Of a stretch of DNA of 64,000 nt, positions 37,718 through 46,956 are shown piece by piece. The notes under the pieces are model-generated. The model worked only from the letters and a program-made list of their open reading frames with translations, had not been told where the DNA came from and did not search any database. Source of the stretch: Paradesertivirga superstes (GTDB lineage Bacteria; Bacteroidota; Bacteroidia; Sphingobacteriales; Sphingobacteriaceae); NCBI RefSeq assembly GCF_037622515.1, contig NZ_JBBJCN010000004.1:1-64000 (forward strand), given 5' to 3'. How positions within the stretch are numbered: the stretch's first letter is position 1; the number at the start of each line of letters is the position of its first letter. The translations under genes and the position numbers were made by a program.

Positions 37718-40700
37718 TTAAAAGCCTACACTTAAGCCCATAGATATAGTGCGAAGCGTAGGATAATCATACATATTCCCACTGTAAGGATCTTTATAAG
37801 GCAGCGGATTAACCAGGGTCCATAAATTATTTCCGGTTGCAAGAATGCGGAAATTTGAAATCCCCAACTTACTTGTAATGTTCTTAGGCACGGTATAACT
37901 TAAAGTCATGTTATTGATTCTTATCATGGTACCGCTCACTGCCCAGAAGTCAGAATCGTCTTTCGAGCCGGGATCATCAAGACGTGGAAATTTTCCGTCC
38001 GGATTTTCTGGTGTCCATCTGTCAACAGCAAAGAACTTCGAAGCATTCCGGGTTAATGTTGGTTCATCCTGAGCTCTGGAATCGTAGAATACCTTACCAC
38101 CGATATCGGCAGCCACATTTGCTCGTAAATCAAACGATTTATAGCCAAATCCCAGATTAATACCGAAAGACGCCGGGTTTGGATGTTTAAACATTTGCAC
38201 CTTGTCTTCTTCTGATATCTTTCCATCCTGATTAATATCTTTGAAATTAAGCCATCCCACTTCCGGAACTTTCCCGATAATAGTATAGTTAGGATTATCT
38301 TTTAACAAAGCGTCTACCTCCTCCTGGCTCCTCATTATCCCGGTGCTGATATATCCGAAATTTCCCCACTGGTTCTCTTTAACCCCAAAACTGGTTATCC
38401 AATCAGGGTAGGTATTTAAAAATAGCTCATACTTGTTATAGAATGTCTGTGTAACCATGGAATTTCCGAGCCCAAAGTTTATGCTCGAATTGAACCTTAG
38501 CTTTTTGGCGATTGTTGTTCTGTAACCCATACTGAATTCTGTGCCCCAGGTACGGCGTTCAAAATTATTAACCACGGGTGCGATAAATCCAACATACATC
38601 GGAAAGTTATCGTTACCATTCTTATCAAATCCGTCAAGGGACCATCTGTGAAAAATATCAAACTGAAAAGTCAGTTTATCATTAAGTAAACTTAGGTCTG
38701 CACCACCGTTCAGGGTCTTCGCGCTTTCCCATGTTATATTAGGATTGGGGATAATAGATGGGTTGAAAGTCGGTTGAGAGCTATTATTATAGAGATACCC
38801 GCTATTAACAAGGTCAATTCCGTATCTCTCCTGCCAGAGCTTGGCAGTAACTCTATCGTCTCCTGTAATACCATAGTTTACTCGTAGTTTTAAACTATTG
38901 ATAAACTTTACATTGTCTTTGAAAAAGTTCTCGTTACCAATATTCCATCCCACACCCACATTTCCAAACTTGCCCCAAACATTCTTAAGTCCGAAGTTTG
39001 AAGATGCATCCATACGACCGGTAAGTTCGAGCATATACTTTCCGTCATAATTATAACTTAACCTGCTCAGGTAAGATTCTTTAATCCCGTCAGATTTCTC
39101 CCGACTTCTGAAAGTAATTGCTGTTTGATCGAAGCCCCAGTACTCTTCAATACCCGATACAATTTGATTACCCCAGTACATGTCGATCCCCTCGTTATAA
39201 GAACGGGAAGTTTCACCGGTAACCATAGCAGTTATATTATGCTTCTTAATTGCTTTATTATAATTAAGTGTAAAGGTGCCTTGCCAGCTTGAGCCTTTGC
39301 TGAGCGACGGATTTAATCTCGCGTCTTTAGGAGCAACCCCATCTTGAACAGATATTACAGAGTCTCTGTAAAAAAGACCAAGGTTACCTGTTTTGGCAAA
39401 AGTATATTGCTTATATGGTGCAGTGTATGTTTCTGAATTTCCGTTTGCACCTGATTGACTTACCCTTAAAGAGGCTACTAAGCCTGGAATAAATTTTGGC
39501 GTAAAGTTAACGGCAGTGTTGATCGAATAGTTTGTACCAACATCGCGGCTGAAAAAGCCTGAATTAATTATAGCGAGAGGATTTTTAATACCATTATGAT
39601 TTACCGGCTTTCCATCGACCTGGATAGGTATCCACAATGGCGTCATCATTAAATTGGTATAATAGGTGTTGTCGGTTTTATTGAGGCCGTTTTTGCTGAA
39701 TTTATTCGAAGAGTTAACATTGAATCCAACATCAACCTTAATAGATTCGCCAATGCGGGCCACTAAACCGGTACGAAAACCATAACTGTCTTTCTTCATA
39801 TCAGCGTAGTTGGCATTCTCGTTCTGATAATTCCCTCCCACCGAGAACGTTAGATTCTCCGTTCCGCCACTCATGTTAATATTATGCTTTTGTGTAATTG
39901 CAGCCTGCCACAATTCCTCGCGCCAGCTCTTGATATTTGAATTTTTTAGATAGTCAAGGTCTTCCTGCGAAAAATAATTAGCGAAGGCTGCGTCTCCTTT
40001 AAGATCCAATTGCTGATTTAATAGCGAAGCATGCTCATACGCACTTAGCATCGGAGGAGTGTATGAGGCATCTGAAATACCCACATAGCTGTTTGCCGAA
40101 AATCTGGGCTTACCCGGTTTCCCTCTTTTAGTGGTAATTAGCACCACACCCTTTGCACCTGCAGAACCATAAATAGCCGCAGAAGCGTCTTTTAAGATCG
40201 TTATGGTTTCAACCATGGATGCATCAAGGGCATCAAACTGATCTCCCCCAACAGTTATCCCATCAATAATATAAAGAGGCTCCGTAGAAACTCCATATCC
40301 CGCCGATGTAGTAGATACTCTTGAATTTCTGATATTTAAATTTATATCAGCGCCCGGACGCCCCGATTGCACGCTTACACCAACTCCTGCTATCCTGTCG
40401 CGAAGTGCGGCCGCTATCGTTGGAGCTGGTATATCTTCGAGCTCCTTGCCTGTAATTGTTGCCACAGACCCTAGAATTTCAGATCGTGTTTTCACCCCAT
40501 ATCCTACCACCACAACTTCTTCCATAAGCTTGCTGTCTGTCTCAAGAGAAATGTTAACTGCTGTTTTGCCGGAAACATTTACTTCCTGCACCCTATATCC
40601 CAGGTATGAGAATACCAGGATTTCTGTTTTTGGATCGGCCATGATGGAGTAATTACCCTTATCATCTGTGGTGGCGGATCTTTGCTGCCCTTTTACTTTT

Positions 40701-40840
40701 ATGCTCACACCAGGGAGAGGGAAGCCATCTTTGAGATCTACAACCGCTCCCGTCACTTTCCGCTCCTGAGCATTTAAAGCGATGCAGAAGATCATAGCCA
40801 AAATAGTAAAGACTACTTTTTTAATTTTAATTGATTGCAT
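37718..40840 (-). CDS. SusC/RagA-family TonB-dependent glycan transporter
   Basis: 1040 residues: signal peptide (ALNAQ), a carboxypeptidase-regulatory-like domain (~28-105; VVDLKDGFPLPGVSI), the EEVVVVGYG TonB box/plug entry (~112), plug with GRPGADINLNIRNSRV, then the 22-strand barrel ending LSVGF. It imports glycan fragments with SusD. The neighbouring hybrid sensor encoded upstream probably controls it. Confidence 0.96.
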   Translation of the reverse strand: MQSIKIKKVVFTILAMIFCIALNAQERKVTGAVVDLKDGFPLPGVSIKVKGQQRSATTDDKGNYSIMADPKTEILVFSYLGYRVQEVNVSGKTAVNISLETDSKLMEEVVVVGYGVKTRSEILGSVATITGKELEDIPAPTIAAALRDRIAGVGVSVQSGRPGADINLNIRNSRVSTTSAGYGVSTEPLYIIDGITVGGDQFDALDASMVETITILKDASAAIYGSAGAKGVVLITTKRGKPGKPRFSANSYVGISDASYTPPMLSAYEHASLLNQQLDLKGDAAFANYFSQEDLDYLKNSNIKSWREELWQAAITQKHNINMSGGTENLTFSVGGNYQNENANYADMKKDSYGFRTGLVARIGESIKVDVGFNVNSSNKFSKNGLNKTDNTYYTNLMMTPLWIPIQVDGKPVNHNGIKNPLAIINSGFFSRDVGTNYSINTAVNFTPKFIPGLVASLRVSQSGANGNSETYTAPYKQYTFAKTGNLGLFYRDSVISVQDGVAPKDARLNPSLSKGSSWQGTFTLNYNKAIKKHNITAMVTGETSRSYNEGIDMYWGNQIVSGIEEYWGFDQTAITFRSREKSDGIKESYLSRLSYNYDGKYMLELTGRMDASSNFGLKNVWGKFGNVGVGWNIGNENFFKDNVKFINSLKLRVNYGITGDDRVTAKLWQERYGIDLVNSGYLYNNSSQPTFNPSIIPNPNITWESAKTLNGGADLSLLNDKLTFQFDIFHRWSLDGFDKNGNDNFPMYVGFIAPVVNNFERRTWGTEFSMGYRTTIAKKLRFNSSINFGLGNSMVTQTFYNKYELFLNTYPDWITSFGVKENQWGNFGYISTGIMRSQEEVDALLKDNPNYTIIGKVPEVGWLNFKDINQDGKISEEDKVQMFKHPNPASFGINLGFGYKSFDLRANVAADIGGKVFYDSRAQDEPTLTRNASKFFAVDRWTPENPDGKFPRLDDPGSKDDSDFWAVSGTMIRINNMTLSYTVPKNITSKLGISNFRILATGNNLWTLVNPLPYKDPYSGNMYDYPTLRTISMGLSVGF

Positions 40841-41656
40841 AATTGATTAGGTTGAGGCGTTAACCCCTTTAAATACTATAAATATTTAATTTGCTAAAGC
40901 AGCATAGTATTCATTGAACCGGTATTTTCCGGCCAGACAAACTCATCAAAGAGAGCTTTTTCATCTCAATGATAAGAATGGAATAAAGCTGAGTTCATAA
41001 CTACTTAGAATTATAGCTACAGATTACTTTCTTGGTCTAAGTAAATTTCTTTCATAATGGTTGTTTAATTGGTTTTCTAATTGCCATAGCCTCATTGCCA
41101 GGATTGGATAGATATGATAATTCCTATTACCATATGGGAAAGAAAAATCGAGTACAATCAACTGCAGATTGACTATAAACCACTGTCATTTCCTTAAACA
41201 AACATATAAGAGATGCGTCGAAAGGAGGTTCAAATTCCTTCAAATTTGGTCTAATAATCATCAACCTGCGCTTAAAACAGCTTTTTTTCACGTTTAAATT
41301 GGATCGAGATTACTTCAGGAGCTTTTAAGATATTGGAATGCAAAATTGGAGGCTATGAGATGCAGAAGTTCTGCTGAATATTTTCCCCTCATCCATTTTA
41401 TGAAACTCTTCACAATTCGATCCCGTTGATCTTTGAACCAATTCCGTTGATTTTTGAACTAAATTTTCGGCTTGTATTGATAGGTTTGTAGATGAAATAA
41501 AGGAGAAGTTTTGAGACCCTGCCGCTTTGTGCAAAATGAGCCAACGCGACAAACTTAAAAGACAAAAAAACAGGACTGCAATTGTATTCTAAAATTAAAA
41601 ACGTTGGAGTTTGATTTAAATCAGTCCGGAAGAATCCCACCTATAATAATTGGTTA
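40841..41656 (-). promoter_or_regulatory. Long upstream region of susC with a 21-bp repeat pair
   Basis: 880 bp between susC and the sensor gene. TATGTTTG (41206-41199, minus) is the best -7 match but would give a ~350-nt leader and has no good -33 partner. Two direct 21-bp copies, CCGTTGATCTTTGAACCAATT (41423) and CCGTTGATTTTTGAACTAAAT (41444), resemble the second repeat pair at 17564 in period and might be an insertion-element end. Confidence 0.4.
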
Positions 41657-41697
41657 AAAGAAAGTCCACATATCTCCCGGATATGTGCTTTCTTTAT
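41657..41697 (-). terminator. Terminator of the hybrid sensor gene
   Basis: Stem CACATATC / GATATGTG with AAAG and CTTT extension and a T-rich tail, ~30 bp after the stop. Strand chosen by gene orientation. Confidence 0.65.
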
Positions 41698-41723
41698 TAA
41701 TTTTAGAAACAAGATAAACCAGG

Positions 41724-44700
41724 TTACACCCTTTGCCGAAAACAATCTTCCCGGCTCTTTACGTACTCTTTTGGCGAAATTTTATACATTTCTTTGAAGC
41801 ATGTACTAAAATATTTGGGGTTATTAAAGCCAACGCTATAAGCAACAGTGGAGATATTAGTTTCACCGGCATCAAGATATTGCTTCGCTCTTTTTAATCG
41901 CATCTCGCGAACGAATTCTACCGTGGTAATATTGGTAAGACTTTTAAACTTATTATAGAAAGTAGTACGGCCTAGTCCAATGGCTTCTGCAACCTTATCA
42001 ATATTAAATTCCGGGTCAATCATTCCTTTCTCTACGATATCTATTACTTTTTTCAGGAAGTCTTCATCTTTGCTGGTGAACACAATTTCACCGGGACTTA
42101 AATCTACTGCTGCTTTTTTGCCTAAAAGTGAGTTAAAAACTTCTTTTCTTCGCTTCATCAGATTTTCTAAAGCAGCCATCAGGAAGTCGGAGCTAAAAGG
42201 CTTTGTGATGTAATAATCTGCACCATATTTCAGGCCCTCAATCTGGCTTTCTATGGATGCCTTGGCAGATAATAAGATTACAGGTATGTGGCTTGTACGT
42301 TCATCATTTTTTAGTTTCTCCAATAATTGGATGCCATTCAATACCGGCATCATTACATCGCTGAGGATCAAATCGGGCATCAATATTAAAGCTTTTTCTA
42401 ATCCATCCTGACCGTTGTACGCTACCTCCACGTTATAGAATTCACCCAGCTGGGTTTTAAGAATATTGCGAAGCTCGTTGTTGTCTTCCACTAATAAAAC
42501 TAAGGGTCTATCTGGCTTATTCTCTTTAACTAACTGTTCCTTAACAGGCACCGTTATATGTTCGCTAATTTGCGAATGAAGAGAATCAAGATTTGGAGAA
42601 TCAATAAATTTAACCTGGGATTTATCGAAATGGTCCTTCCCCAGCCTTAGTTCCAGGGATACTGTAAGTCCGGATAACTGGTTGTTTCTAGCCGAAATCT
42701 TACCATGATGAAGGTCCACGAGTTCTTGCGAAAGGGCCAGCCCTATTCCTATTCCTTTATCTGTTGCGTTTTGAACCCTTTCAACATCTTCGGAATAGAA
42801 CAGAGCAAAAATCTGATTAAGTTTCTCTTCAGGAACACCTGCTCCTTCATCTGTCACTTCTATAAAAAACTTATTTAAATTACTCTGGCAATCGATTTTA
42901 ATACAAATCTTTTTGCCTTCAGGAGAGTATTTAAAGGCATTTGAGAGAAGATTATAAATAACGATATCAATTTTTTCTACGTCTATCCAGGCATATAATT
43001 CGTCAACATTAGATGAAATCTGAAGTTCAATATTTTTCTCACGGAGGATTTCGATAAAATATTCTCCAATGCTGCGAACCAAAGAAACTACTTCCGTATT
43101 GGAGACATTTACGCATTGCTTCCCACTTTGTATTTTTCTTAAATCTAACCATTGGTCCATAAATCTGACCATGCGCCTTGCATTTCTTCTAACAACCTGT
43201 ATATAAGCTTTTCCCTGGTCCGAAAGAACTTCTCGCCGTTCAATTTCTTCGATAGGATTCAGAATTAGGGTTAACGGGGTTCTGAGTTCATGAGATACAT
43301 TCGTAAAGAAGCTCACCTTAAGATTGGCCATTCTTTTTTCTATAGTGATATCCTGTCTCAGGCGTAAAATTGTACGGGCAATTCGAAAAGCTATCCGCCC
43401 GAGAATGCAAGCAACAATCAGATATAAAACATAGGCCCACCATGATCTCCAGGGCGGAGGTAAAATAGTGATACGAAGTTCTTTTAATGGTATATTAGAG
43501 TAAAACTCATCATTTACGCTCTTCACCTGAAATAAGTATTCGCCCGGGGCAAGGTTGGTGTAGGTAACTCTTTGCCGCGCCTTATCATTAATCCAGGTAT
43601 CACTAAGCCCCGACAAACGATATAGAAAATCTTGTTTAGCACCGCCTCTGTAATCCAGTATTGCATAATCGATGCCCACAATATTCTGATTGTATTCCAG
43701 CTTCAATTGGCGCACATAGTTTACATTAAGGTCCAGTAATGAATCTCCGGATCCAATGTTAATATCCTCATTATTGATTTGAATACTCGTAAAAACGATA
43801 TTAGGACTTGTTTTTTTAGTATCGATTCTGGCGGGATTAAAAGTCAAAAAGCCCTTTGCTGTGCCGAAATATATTGTTCCGTCGTTTGTAACCGCGCAGG
43901 AGGCTTCAGAAAAACCAACGTTCGGTAGACCATAATTTTGGCGATAATTGGTAAAGGAATTTTTCTTTATATTAAATCTTGAGAGTCCATTTTGAGTCGC
44001 TATCCAGAGATTTCCGATTTTATCCTGGATAGAACAAATAGGAAAGTCACTCGGAAGTCCGTCCTTTCTGGTGTAGGTTTTAAATGAAAGGGCTTTTAAA
44101 GGATTGTTACCAATAGCGAGCGCCAGCCCGCCTCCGGAAGTAGATAGCCACATTCTATTTTTATAATCCCGGCTAACAAACTGAATATCATTATCTCCCA
44201 GGCTCTTTTCATCTCCAGGTTGCTTTTTATAGATTTTAAACTCAGGATTTAAAACATTTTTGCCGGTTGCATTCATAAGCAGCAACCCATCAGTTGATGT
44301 CATCCACAACATTCCATTTTTGTCTGAAGTAATGTATCTTATCTGATTAAATCCTTCCTTTGGATACCTTCTAAATGCATTTTTTGTATTATAGAAAAAA
44401 GTTTTGCCATTGATGTTTGATAGCAAATTCGGCCCCCCTCCCATCGTTCCTATCCATAGCCGGCCTGCGTTATCTTCGAATATTGAATATATATCGTTGC
44501 TGCTAAGATTGCTGTTTGCCTTGTCATAGTGTGTGAGCTTGTATTTCGTTTCCTCCTTATTTATGGGCTCCGCTTTAAATAATCCATTAAATTTTGTCCC
44601 TATCCAAATTACTCCGCCCCTGTCCTGTGCAACACAATAAACAGGACCCAGTCCACCTGAAGGTTTGTTTATAAAAAGATTAGTGAGCCTTTTATTTATA

Positions 44701-46109
44701 TCAAAAACAGTCAGGGTTCCACTTTTCGAACCCATCCATACTCGGTTTTTACGGTCGGAGAAAATGCTCCGAACCTGATTGTCGACTTTAAGCGTCGAAT
44801 TTTCGACTAATGGTTGATGTAAGAAGTTATTGTTATGCAGTAGAATTTTATCGATTCCGTTTTCTGTACATAGCCAGATGATCCCCGATTTGTCGTAATA
44901 TAAATTATAAACCAGATCCGGGAATTTATGTTGCTCAAATCCTTCTTCGTAAAATTGGTCTATCCTGTTGTATTTAGCATTGTAATACCCGAAACCGCCA
45001 CCCTTCATGTTTAGCCATATCGTTCCGTTCTCATCTTCAAAGACACTATAAAAACTACTTGGATTTCGATTTGCGCTATGGCTTTCTCCAAACCACTTGG
45101 ACGCTCCTGTTTTAATATTAAATCGTATTATTCCTTTGGTATCTGGTTCGAGCCATAAATTTCCTGTACGGTCCTGATAAATAGAAATTATAGGTATGTT
45201 GTCGCACAATTTTACCTCTTTAGCTTTTAGATCAGTCAAATTAATTGTTACCACATCGCCTTGAGACGTGGTACAAAAAATCGAAGAATTATGCAAAGAT
45301 TTACGAATAGCTATCAGACTTTTATTAGCTATTTTCTTGATGATGGTGCGTCTCGTTTTCTTAGAGAAAATGACGACATATCCTTCGGTGGTACTAAAAT
45401 ATATATTGCCGGAATCCTCATCCACATCTCTGATATTTAATTTCCCGGGAACTGTTAGCTGATGGTTTGACTTTTTGTACTGTCCCGTCTTATTTTTAAC
45501 AAAACAAACCGCTCCTGCGGTAGTTCCTACCCAAACGTTCGAGAGTTTATCCTGGTGCAAAAAATTAATGGTATCAGAAGGAAGATTACGGTTCCTGTCA
45601 GCCTTTCTGAACCATTTATAGTTTTTCGGACTAATATTATTAACAAGGAAGATGCCGCGGGTTCTGGTTACGACCCATAAATAGTTGCCTTTTGAAAAAC
45701 TAACATTTTTAACGTCAATATGCTGCTCCTTAAGCTCACTAATTATTGCAGATAATGGTGAGAACTGTTCAGTCTTTTTATCAAATTTGTAAATCTCGCC
45801 TAAACCTTTCAGCCATAGGATGCCCTTTTCATCTTCCGTGATAACATCAACCCTGTCATGCGCCAGCCCATATCGATCGCCAGGAAATGATTTATAGGAA
45901 ATAAAACTGCTGCCGTCAAAACGATTTAAGCCATCCCAGGATGCTGCCCAAATAAACCCTTCCTTATCTTTATGAATGAAAGTTTCCCGGTTATGAGAAA
46001 GTCCGTGTTCTGTATTATAGTGCGACACATTGCATTTCAGCTGTGCCTGGGCCTTCAGATTTAAGACCATAAATGCGAGGTATAAGTAAAGCCTTACATT
46101 GTTATACAT
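41724..46109 (-). CDS. Hybrid two-component sensor/AraC regulator (HTCS)
   Basis: 1461 residues in one chain: signal peptide (1-23), two seven-bladed propellers of Reg_prop repeats (~30-710; many GNLW, GKLW, GIIW motifs), a Y_Y_Y domain (~740-830), a membrane helix (WWAYVLYLIVACILGRIAF near 890), HisKA with FFTNVSHELRTPL (phospho-His near 937), HATPase (DEGAGVPEEKLNQIF; GIGIGLALSQEL), receiver (LVLLVEDNNEL, phospho-Asp in LILSDVMMP near 1248) and an AraC helix-turn-helix at the end. It binds oligosaccharide in the periplasm and switches on the adjacent SusCD locus. A strong hint of pectic galactan comes from the nearby GH53. Confidence 0.96.
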   Translation of the reverse strand: MYNNVRLYLYLAFMVLNLKAQAQLKCNVSHYNTEHGLSHNRETFIHKDKEGFIWAASWDGLNRFDGSSFISYKSFPGDRYGLAHDRVDVITEDEKGILWLKGLGEIYKFDKKTEQFSPLSAIISELKEQHIDVKNVSFSKGNYLWVVTRTRGIFLVNNISPKNYKWFRKADRNRNLPSDTINFLHQDKLSNVWVGTTAGAVCFVKNKTGQYKKSNHQLTVPGKLNIRDVDEDSGNIYFSTTEGYVVIFSKKTRRTIIKKIANKSLIAIRKSLHNSSIFCTTSQGDVVTINLTDLKAKEVKLCDNIPIISIYQDRTGNLWLEPDTKGIIRFNIKTGASKWFGESHSANRNPSSFYSVFEDENGTIWLNMKGGGFGYYNAKYNRIDQFYEEGFEQHKFPDLVYNLYYDKSGIIWLCTENGIDKILLHNNNFLHQPLVENSTLKVDNQVRSIFSDRKNRVWMGSKSGTLTVFDINKRLTNLFINKPSGGLGPVYCVAQDRGGVIWIGTKFNGLFKAEPINKEETKYKLTHYDKANSNLSSNDIYSIFEDNAGRLWIGTMGGGPNLLSNINGKTFFYNTKNAFRRYPKEGFNQIRYITSDKNGMLWMTSTDGLLLMNATGKNVLNPEFKIYKKQPGDEKSLGDNDIQFVSRDYKNRMWLSTSGGGLALAIGNNPLKALSFKTYTRKDGLPSDFPICSIQDKIGNLWIATQNGLSRFNIKKNSFTNYRQNYGLPNVGFSEASCAVTNDGTIYFGTAKGFLTFNPARIDTKKTSPNIVFTSIQINNEDINIGSGDSLLDLNVNYVRQLKLEYNQNIVGIDYAILDYRGGAKQDFLYRLSGLSDTWINDKARQRVTYTNLAPGEYLFQVKSVNDEFYSNIPLKELRITILPPPWRSWWAYVLYLIVACILGRIAFRIARTILRLRQDITIEKRMANLKVSFFTNVSHELRTPLTLILNPIEEIERREVLSDQGKAYIQVVRRNARRMVRFMDQWLDLRKIQSGKQCVNVSNTEVVSLVRSIGEYFIEILREKNIELQISSNVDELYAWIDVEKIDIVIYNLLSNAFKYSPEGKKICIKIDCQSNLNKFFIEVTDEGAGVPEEKLNQIFALFYSEDVERVQNATDKGIGIGLALSQELVDLHHGKISARNNQLSGLTVSLELRLGKDHFDKSQVKFIDSPNLDSLHSQISEHITVPVKEQLVKENKPDRPLVLLVEDNNELRNILKTQLGEFYNVEVAYNGQDGLEKALILMPDLILSDVMMPVLNGIQLLEKLKNDERTSHIPVILLSAKASIESQIEGLKYGADYYITKPFSSDFLMAALENLMKRRKEVFNSLLGKKAAVDLSPGEIVFTSKDEDFLKKVIDIVEKGMIDPEFNIDKVAEAIGLGRTTFYNKFKSLTNITTVEFVREMRLKRAKQYLDAGETNISTVAYSVGFNNPKYFSTCFKEMYKISPKEYVKSREDCFRQRV

Positions 46110-46191
46110 AATAACCTACAGATGGACTAAATTTTTGAAAATTAGAGAGAATGAACGTTCAGTTCAAACAGCCTGGTTAGCATTTATATAA

Positions 46192-46199
46192 CAAATATA
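46192..46199 (-). promoter_or_regulatory. -7 box of the hybrid sensor gene
   Basis: TATATTTG on the minus strand matches TAnnTTTG exactly, about 80 bp before the start codon. No clear -33 TTG. Confidence 0.4.
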
Positions 46200-46385
46200 T
46201 CATGCTTGGAGGTGTTTACATTGTAGGATATTTACATCAACCTGTAATATTTTATCGTTCAATTAAAAAACCTAAAATTTATCTATGAAATGTCTTCCCA
46301 TTAAACAGAGAACCATTTTTACAAAATGCAAGAATGGTTCCCGAAGCTTCTGATCGAAGCTGGCGTTTAATTCTTAAAAGTGAGA

Positions 46386-46851
46386 CTAATTCGATCCGCC
46401 GCCCAACGCACGCTAGATGTTAACCACAGCTTTCATCTGCTGCATTTTTGTTTCAACCAGATCAAATCGCGATTCCAGTGCATCCCGTTGGGTCATCAAT
46501 ACTTCCATATAATCCGCCCGCTCCGAGCGGAACAGACTGTTTGAAATATCAATGGATTGCGTCAGCCTCAACCTCCTTCGATTTCAGGTTATAGCTCTTT
46601 TCAAGGTTAGTAATTTTAGCTAATTCATTGGCAACCTCAATATTAGCGTTTAGAATTGTTCGCTCGTAATTGTAAACTGCCTGTATCTGCTGAGCATTGG
46701 CACCCAGAATATCATACTGCAGACTCTGCATGTTAAGCACTTATGCCTGAAATCTGCGTACGGCCAGTTCGTTTACCCGGGTAGCTTCTTTCTTGAGTTT
46801 TACAATTTCCAGGGCGCTATGACAGATGATAATGTCAAATGGAAGAGCCAT
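46386..46851 (-). pseudogene. Broken CusC/TolC-like efflux channel gene
   Basis: Minus-strand fragments together read as the C-terminal half of a TolC-family heavy-metal efflux channel: LEIVKLKKEATRVNELAVRRFQA, a TAA stop, VLNMQSLQYDILGANAQQIQAVYNYERTILNANIEVANELAKITNLEKSYNLKSKEVEA, then after a frameshift LTQSIDISNSLFRSERADYMEVLMTQRDALESRFDLVETKMQQMKAVVNI, a TAG and RALGGGSN. At least two stops and one frameshift; N-terminus missing. It stands just after the copper oxidase gene, so it once belonged to a copper efflux system (CusABC-like), now degraded. Confidence 0.75.
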
Positions 46852-46956
46852 TTATTTAATTAAAATAACATACAATCCGACTATTTTTTGAAACCGAGGG
46901 AGTGTACCATGAACTGTGTCATGATTCTTTTCAACCCATTAAATAGTATTAATCAC

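Noticed and set aside
41410..41640. Minus-strand ORF with repeated SKINGI residues
   Set aside because: It results from translation of the 21-bp direct repeat, not a gene.
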